A stretch of 64,000 bases of DNA. Origin: Palaemon carinicauda (lineage: Eukaryota; Arthropoda; Malacostraca; Decapoda; Palaemonidae). The notes under the pieces were generated by a model. That model was not told the DNA's origin, made no database searches, and worked only from the letters and a program-made list of their open reading frames with translations. The translations under genes were made by a program, and so were the position numbers. The stretch's first letter is position 1. Each line of letters opens with the position of its first letter. Below, in pieces: positions 57,811-64,000 of this stretch. The stretch covers positions 85,912,942 through 85,976,941 of the forward strand of contig NC_090751.1 in assembly GCF_036898095.1 (NCBI RefSeq). The letters run 5' to 3'.

Positions 57811-57857
57811 AATTATTTAAAACTCCTATTTATACAAATACTATAATAACAATGTTC

Positions 57858-57930
<73 letters not shown>

Positions 57931-58401
57931 GTTTCGAAATCTCGTACCTCTGGCAGAAATGAAAGGCATTGGTAGAGGGTAGGTGAATGAAAACTACCAG
58001 CTACGAAATATCACAGTTTCCAAAGACATATAGAAATTATAATGCATGTGTTTATTTACTTGAAGTTTGTATGTTGATTGTGATTTCACAACGTCCTCTG
58101 GAATTTTATAGCAATGCCAATGTTACATAAGGTGATAGAAAGAACAAAAAGTAAGTGGAGAAAGAGAAAACAGATGCCAAAGATGTATAGAAGTTATAAT
58201 GTATGCGTTTGTTTACTTGAAGTTCGTATGTACTTTGTGTTTCCACAACGCCCTCGGGAACATTATAGCAAGGCCATTGTTACCTAAGGTTGTAGAAAGC
58301 ACAAATAGTCAATCATTTTTCCAAACAATGAAAATAGCGGTCTTTAAATAATGACGTCATCCTTATGGCGTCGTCTGCATGACTGAGTTTGACAGATGTG
58401 T

Positions 58402-58478
<77 letters not shown>

Positions 58479-58513
58479 AATTATATACCACTGCCATTTA
58501 TACAAATACTTTT

Positions 58514-58581
<68 letters not shown>

Positions 58582-58627
58582 ATTATTAAAAACTCCCATT
58601 TATACAAATACTATAATAACAATGTTC

Positions 58628-58661
<34 letters not shown>

Positions 58662-58900
58662 TCGAAATCTCGTACCTCTGGCAGATATGAAAGGCATTGG
58701 TAGAGGGTAGGTGAATGAAAACTACCAGCTATGAAAAAATCACAAAGTTTCCAAAGGCATATAGAAATTATAATGCATGTGTTTATTTACTTGAAGTTCG
58801 TATGTTGATTGTGCTTTCACAATGTCCTCTGGAATTTTATAGCAATGCCAATGTTACATAAGGTGATAGAAAGAACAAAAAGTAAGTGGAGAACAAGAAA
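57434..58900 (+). repeat. 738-bp tandem duplication with internal half-repeats and CT tracts
   Basis: 57437-58174 recurs from 58175 (offset 738). Each unit begins TGCCAAAGATGTATAGAAGT, contains GATGACGTCATCC (AATGACGTCATCC in copy 2) and three CT tracts, then a diverged second half-unit (CAAAGACATATAGAAATTAT…). CT tracts lie at about 57667-57690, 57732-57808, 57860-57926, 58405-58476, 58519-58578 and 58631-58657. This is a small higher-order repeat. No coding function. Confidence 0.8.
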
Positions 58901-59159
58901 GAGGGAAACCTGGATAAGAGTACAAAGCTGAAACCTCCTAACTAAAACACTGGCAACAATTACAGATCGCAGGCAACTCATAACAGGAATAGTAAACTGA
59001 GGGTTAAAATACCTCCTTTAGGGTGCATTTATGTAGGAATGAACAATAAAAGTTATCATAATAATATTATCTTGATTTCTTTTAGAAAAGAAGCGAAAGC
59101 TTGCTGCAAATCTTTGGGAGCTCATAACTCAAAAACATACTTATTCCCACTTAGGTACA
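58901..59159. other. Intronic spacer, nothing recognised
   Basis: AT-rich, no ORF or repeat end. Confidence 0.45.
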
Positions 59160-59340
59160 TTTTTCAATATTAATCTTACCCGATAATCATGTAGCTGTCA
59201 ACTCTGTTGCCGACAGAAATCTACGGTCGGGATACGCCAGCGATCGCTATACAGGTGGGGGTGAACACAACAGCGCCATCTGTGGTCAGGTACTCCAGTA
59301 CTTCTTGTCAACACCACCTCAATTTTTCCTCTGTCGTGCC

Positions 59341-60510
59341 TCCGGCTAGACCTACATGGATACGCTGTTGATTCTGGAGTTATTGCTCACGATTTGGTGA
59401 TGTATTTGCTCTAGAGTTTAGCTTCGCTATTCAGGAAGCTTTATCATTAGCTTAGCAAGTTTTTGGAATTAATTTGATTTAATTTTTGATTTAATTTTGG
59501 TGACGAAGAGAGTATGAACTCTCTTTCACTTTTAATGGCCGACCCTTCCCTTAGACGGAAGTGTTGGTGTCGAAGAGAGTATAGACTCTCTTTCTTAATT
59601 TTGCTTAACAAAAGTTATAGATTTATTTTATATCTCTCCGCCTTTTATAGGCCTCTTCGATTAACTTCCTTTTATTATAAACTTATTAAAATTAATTTTT
59701 ATATTTGTTTATATTCGACCTTTCCTAATAGTAGGCGGTCTTTTCTTGGAACCGAAGTTAATTAACATTGAGCCCGTCTTTTCGTTTTTACCTGTTAACA
59801 TATTATGCTATTTTAATGTTTTTGAAAGAATTTCTTTGATAGTCTCGTACTGTTTTCAAAGTTGAACTAACGTTTTGTTTTGTCTCTGCAGTTGTTGACG
59901 TTCAGAACGTTCAACTTGCGCTCTATCGTTACGATAGAGAGAGAGTATTCACGGTGTCACGTTGCAGTAAGAGTAAACCGATTCTAGCGTTTTGTTCATT
60001 CTTTCTTAGCTTAAATGGTTTTAATTCTAATAAAGGAACTTTTTATTTGGGAAATCTTTCAGTTTTTTTCCTTTAACAATAATATGTTTTAACGATATAT
60101 ATAATTGGGCTCATCTCTCAGGTTCTAAGTCAAGAGAGAGAGAGAGAGAGATAGAGACGGAGGGAGAGAGAGGAGGATAAACGTTTCGTTCAAGCGGGTA
60201 ACGTTGTTATCGTTTTTGCTCTTCTCCCTAGTCTCTTTAGGGGAAGAAGGTAAACGTTTCTAGAGTTTTATTCTTGTTCCCAGGCTTTATGCGGTGAGAG
60301 ATTTTAATCGTAGTTTATTTGATCTAGTGTTTAGTCTCTTTTCCAGCCACTGAATTATTTATCTTTCATTATGTTTTTCTGTTACATTGTAATACTGTTT
60401 TCGCAATTACTAACTTTTAATGAAGGATAGAATTGCGTGTTTCAGGTACAAACCACTTAAAGTTTCGAGTTCAGTGAAATAAGTGCAAACAGAAAATCAA
60501 AAGTGATAAA
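59341..60510 (+). other. DIRS-D 5' leader
   Basis: Homologous to 44957-46177 of DIRS-C, including a GA-rich patch (60133-60176) and the TGTTACAGTGTTGCG motif just before gag (60526; 46194 in DIRS-C). No coding frame. Confidence 0.65.
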
Positions 60511-61408
60511 GTGATAAGCGCAAAGTGTTACAGTGTTGCGTTCGAGGGTTCGTCTGTTCGTGCCAGTTGTTCGCCTAGTCTGGGACCTCTTACAAGCTCC
60601 CAAGCCCAGGGGAGAAGTAACGTCGAAGGACTTATGGGTTCATCAGGCCTTGATCGACGAACAGACGTTTCCCTCCGTGGTTTCGGGTGTAACCAACTCA
60701 CGTAGCCGACGTGATCACCCCACCCACACAAAGACGAGAGAGCCCATTTATTCCTCGTCTGCGGAAGAGGTTTCTCGCAGAAACCATGGACCAAATCTTG
60801 CAGCTTTTAAGTGCAAGTCGGTCCCTTCCGCGCAAGTCCAACTCCTAGGTGGAGCCATTAGCACTGGGTCAGTTCGGACTTGCTGCAGTACGACAACTGC
60901 ACACCTCCCAGAGAGGCAAGGTGGTACCGCAACAGGCAGTAACTCCGTCTGTTGCCGCACCAGCTGTTTTAGACCCTCAGTCTCAACGGACAGTAGCTCC
61001 GTTTGTTGTTGTCTTTCTTAGACTCTAGTGGTCTATGCTGCAGACAATGCAGTCTCAGCTTGCGGTGTTGATGCAGGAGTTTCAGGCAGAGAAGGTTAGC
61101 ACACCTCCTCCTGCGAGCGCTCCTCCACCTCTGCGCAGTCCACCCTGCCAGACGTATGATGTTGAGGCTCCTCCTGCCTCCATGCGTGAGCTGTCGCATT
61201 GGGAGTTGCCAGGTACCAGCGCTATGCAGCAACCTCCACTTTCCTTGAGGCAGGAGCCTCTTGCTATGCGGCAACCTCCTCAACCCTTGAGGCAGGAGCC
61301 TCATGCTTTGCAGCACAACCTCCTCCATCCTTGAGGCAGCAGCCTCATGCGTTGCAGCAACCTCCACCATCCTTGAGGCAGCAGCCTCAGGCTATGCGGC
61401 AACCGCCT

Positions 61409-61618
61409 CAACTCTTGAGGCAAGAGCCTCAACTCTTGAGGCAAGAGCCTCAACTCTTGAGGCAAGAACCTCAACTCTTGAGGCAAGAGCCTCAACTCTT
61501 GAGGCAAGAGCCTCAACTCTTGAGGCAAGAACCTCAACTCTTGAGGCAAGAGCCTCAACTCTTGAGGCAAGAGCCTCAACTCTTGAGGCAAGAGCCTCAA
61601 CTCTTGAGGCAAGAGCCT
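61409..61618 (+). repeat. 21-bp tandem repeat, 10 units, in gag
   Basis: CAACTCTTGAGGCAAGA(G/A)CCT repeats at exact 21-bp steps (61409 to 61598), encoding QLLRQEP. Because 21 is divisible by 3, all frames stay open through it. Confidence 0.92.
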
Positions 61619-61659
61619 CTCTCTGCGCAGCTACCTCCTCAACCCTTGAGGCAGACGCA

Positions 61660-62190
61660 ACTCTTGAGGCAGGAACCTCATGCTATGCGGCAACCTCCTC
61701 TAACCATGAGGCAGGAGCCTCATGCTATGCGGCATCCTCCTCAAACCATGAGGCAGGAGCCTCATGCTATGCGGCATCCTCCTCAACCCATGAGGCAGGG
61801 ACCTCATGCTATGAGGAGCCTCATGCTATGCGGCAACCTCCTCTACCCATGAGGCAGGAGCCTCATGCTATGCGGCATTCTCCTCAACCCATGAGGCAGG
61901 AGCCTCATGCTAAGCGGCATCCTCCTCAACCCATGAGGCAGGAGTCTCATGCTATGAGGAGCCTCATGCTATGCGGCATCCTCCTCAAACCATGAGGCAG
62001 GAGCCTCATGCTATGCGGCAACCGCCTCAACCCATGAGGCAGGAGCCTCATACTATGCGGCATCCTCCTCAACGCATGCGGCATGAGCCTCATCCCTTGC
62101 AGCATGAGCCTCATCCCATGCAGCATGAGCCTCATCCCATGCAGCATGAGCCTCATCCCATGCAGCATAAGCCGCACGCCATGCAACATG
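61660..62190 (+). repeat. 42-bp and 21-bp derived repeats in gag
   Basis: 42-bp units (two 21-bp halves, CATGCTATGCGGCATCCTCC / TCAACCCATGAGGCAGGAGC) repeat about nine times to 62080 and encode HAMRHPPQPMRQEP. They are followed by 21-bp units (GAGCCTCATCCCATGCAGCAT) to about 62185. A higher-order minisatellite. Confidence 0.88.
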
Positions 62191-62820
62191 CTCTGCTTAC
62201 CTTACAGCATGCTCTACATACAGCATGCTCTGCATACCTTACCGCATGCTCCTCAGTCACTCATCTTTGGTTGTTGCCAACTCACTAGACTGTCAAGCAG
62301 TTTCATAACGTTGCCTTCTAGTCTGCTGCTTTTGCACCAGTGAAACCCTCACTGAGAGAACTTAGCTTTTCTCGGATATGGTTCCTGTAGATGAGAAAGT
62401 GCTATTCTCCCTCCTTCTGATATTCCCTTGAGGACTCTGTCATTTGGAGAGGAGCCTTTAGCTGCTTAGCCTCCTATGGACTTTTATTTAAGCATAACAT
62501 GCTTCCAGGGAGGGTAATGGTTCCACTTCAGTCGCTAACCCCGTCTGTTACCACACCTGCTCCCATAGACCTTGAGCTTTTTTTTTTTTTTTTTGTTTGT
62601 TTACGGAGTCAGTGTGTCACTGGGAAGACGTTCAACAACCAGCAGAAGTGACTTGTTGTGACGCAGTGCGGCAACCTCAGCAACCCGATAAGGAGTTGTC
62701 TGTACGACCCAGACAGTCTAGACAGCTTCGGGTTGTCGCTGTACTTCCTCGCTTCCCCATGGTTGACAGTTCACAGACTGTGCAGCAGTACCATGATCTT
62801 GTGTCCGGCTCCGTCAGACG

Positions 62821-64000
62821 ACTAGCTTTTAAGAGCTCCCACAAGTCGTCGCTGTCTGGAGATTCTCAGATGGACTATGGATCTGACCAAGGAACTGGGC
62901 CTCCTGGTCAATTTTGAGGAGTCCCAGCTCGTCCCATCCCAGACCATTGTCTACCTGGGTATGGATCTTCAGAGTCGAGCTTTTCGGGCTTTTCCGTCGG
63001 CCCCAAGGATCTACTAAGCCCTAGAATGCATCCAGAGCATGCTGAGAAGGAACCGATGCTCAGTCAGGTAGTGGATGAGTCTAACAGGGACACTTTCATC
63101 GCTGGCCCTGTTCATCGAGTTAGGGAGACGCCATCTCCTCCCCCTTTCAGTATCATCTAGCGGCTCACTGGATAAAGGACATGACGCTAGAGACGGTCTC
63201 AGTTCCTGTTTCCGAAGAGAGGAGGTCTACTCTCACGTGGTGAAAGAACAGCTTTCTTCTCAAGGAAGTCTACCTTTGGCTGTTCAGAAACCCGACCGCC
63301 GTCTCTTCTCTGACGCATCAGACACGGGCTGGGGTGCGACTTTGGACGGACAGGAATGCTCGGTAACATGGAATCAGGAGCTAAGGACACTTCACATCTA
63401 TTGCAAGGAGCTGTTGGCGGTTCATCTGGCCTTGATAAACTTCAAGTCCCTCCAGCTTAACAAGGTGGTGGAGGTGGACTCTGACAACACCACAGCCTTG
63501 GCTTACATCTCCAAGCAGGGAGGGACTCATTCGTGGAAGTTGTTCTAGATCGCAAGGGACCTCCTCATCTGGTCAAAAGATCGAAAGCTCACACTGGTAA
63601 CGAGGTTCATTCAGGGCGATATGAATGTCATGGCAGATCGCCTTAGCCGGAAGGGTCAGGTCATCCCCACAGAGTGGACCCTTCACAAGAATGTTTGCAG
63701 CAGACTTTGGGCCCTGTGGGGTCAGCCAACCATAGATCTGTTCGCTACCTCGATAACCTAGAGGCTCCCGTTGTATTGTTCTCCGATTCCAGACCCAGCA
63801 GCAGTTCACGTGGATGCTTTTCTGCTGGATTGGTCCCATCTCGACCTGTATGCATTCCCGCCGTTCAAGATTGTCAACAGGGTACTTCAGAAGTTCGCCT
63901 CTCGCAAAGGGACACGGCTGACGTTGGTTGGCTCCGCTCTGGCCCGCGAGAGAATGGTTCATAGAGGTACTGCAATGGCTGGTCGACATTCCCAGGACTC
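62821..64000 (+). pseudogene. DIRS-D RNase H and C-terminal Pol, RT palm deleted
   Basis: From 62821 another phase reads EILRWTMDLTKELGLLVNFE and SQTIVYLGMDLQSRAFRAFP, which is RT thumb. The fingers, palm and YxDD that should precede it are absent. RNase H: RLFSDASDTGWGATLDGQEC, YCKELLAVHLALINF, VEVDSDNTTALAYISKQGGT, then a TAG at 63546-63548 (Tyr-Glu in DIRS-C), IQGDMNVMADRLSRKGQVIP, TIDLFATS and a further TAG near 63758. The end lies beyond the window. Confidence 0.83.

Larger units (their letters stand above)
60511..62900 (+). pseudogene. DIRS-D gag with Met-Arg-Gln-Glu-Pro repeat expansion
   Basis: The N-terminal frame (60511) reads SVAFEGSSVRASCSPSLGPL. The frame at 61035 reads LQTMQSQLAVLMQEFQAEKV, the coiled-coil segment of DIRS-C gag, followed by repeats. 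Past the repeats, frames return to DIRS-C-like text (VQQPAEVTCCDAVRQPQQPD, MVDSSQTVQQYHDLVSGSVR; 62610-62820). Frameshifts at about 61315 and in the repeats, and a poly-T run at 62579-62594, break it. Gag joins RT-thumb sequence at about 62820. Confidence 0.75.
59160..64000 (+). mobile_element. DIRS-like retrotransposon 'DIRS-D' (family 3), 3' end beyond window
   Basis: The left ITR (about 59160-59340; ATGTAGCTGTCAACTCTGTT, GCCAGCGATCGCTATACAGG, CAACAGCGCCATCTGT) is alignable to DIRS-C. The leader, repeat-bearing gag and an RT-deleted pol follow. The element runs past 64000, so the recombinase and right end are not seen. The internal deletion differs from that of DIRS-C. Confidence 0.85.

Noticed and set aside
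57651..58710. Ser-Leu repeat 'proteins' about 100 residues long
   Set aside because: Translations of CT microsatellites.

Overview
The window is eukaryotic and looks like animal, most probably decapod crustacean, nuclear DNA. This is inferred from an animal-type split gene, very long CT/GA and TA microsatellites, and many DIRS-type tyrosine-recombinase retrotransposons next to Tigger, hAT-like and LINE elements. The species cannot be named from the sequence. No bacterial operon, phage or CRISPR array is present.

The only host gene I recognise is ITPA (inosine triphosphate pyrophosphatase), on the + strand. Exon 1 is 4258-4349 and exon 2 is 35294-35445. Their phases fit (2 nt + 1 nt), both donors are GTAAG, and the joined protein follows animal ITPA through the conserved [16 protein letters not shown] block. 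The later exons are not in the window. Everything else lies upstream of exon 1 or inside introns 1 and 2 and is almost entirely transposable elements.

Layout: 1-1776, 5' part of a DIRS element on the - strand; 1777-4054, 3' half of a + strand DIRS ending about 200 bp before the ITPA ATG; 5040-5810 plus 20237-21771, one old LINE split by a 14.4 kb insertion; 5811-20236, nested DIRS material (family 1) with a Tigger at 15431-19623; 21772-26395, a decayed DIRS; 26466-28960, ends and fragments of a second DIRS family; 29916-34957, a second copy of the 20237-29415 region that carries a 996-bp hAT-like insertion; 35610-40990, DIRS-A (-); 40991-41880, LINE 3' fragment; 41881-44140 and 52153-55740, DIRS-B (-), split by an 8.0 kb insertion (44141-52152) that holds DIRS-C (+, 44786-51275); 55741-57128, Jockey-like LINE reverse transcriptase; 57130-58900, tandem satellite-like repeats with CT tracts; 59160-64000, DIRS-D (+), running off the window.

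Three DIRS families can be told apart by their ends. Family 1 starts TTGTTCCGTAACTG. Family 2 (A/B) has the right-end motif AAGGGATTTTGACGAAGG. Family 3 (C/D) has ends containing AGCTGCAACTC or close variants. The complete DIRS-C shows the full plan: left ITR, gag, RNase H, tyrosine recombinase, internal complementary region (ICR) and right ITR. Its reverse-transcriptase core is deleted. No DIRS copy here is intact.

Both 500-N gaps are bounded by direct repeats in which the end of the left contig matches the start of the right contig. I read these as unmerged overlaps: one nearly identical, the other between diverged haplotypes. They are useful because the second haplotype gives empty sites for the 14.4 kb DIRS insertion and for the hAT-like insertion.
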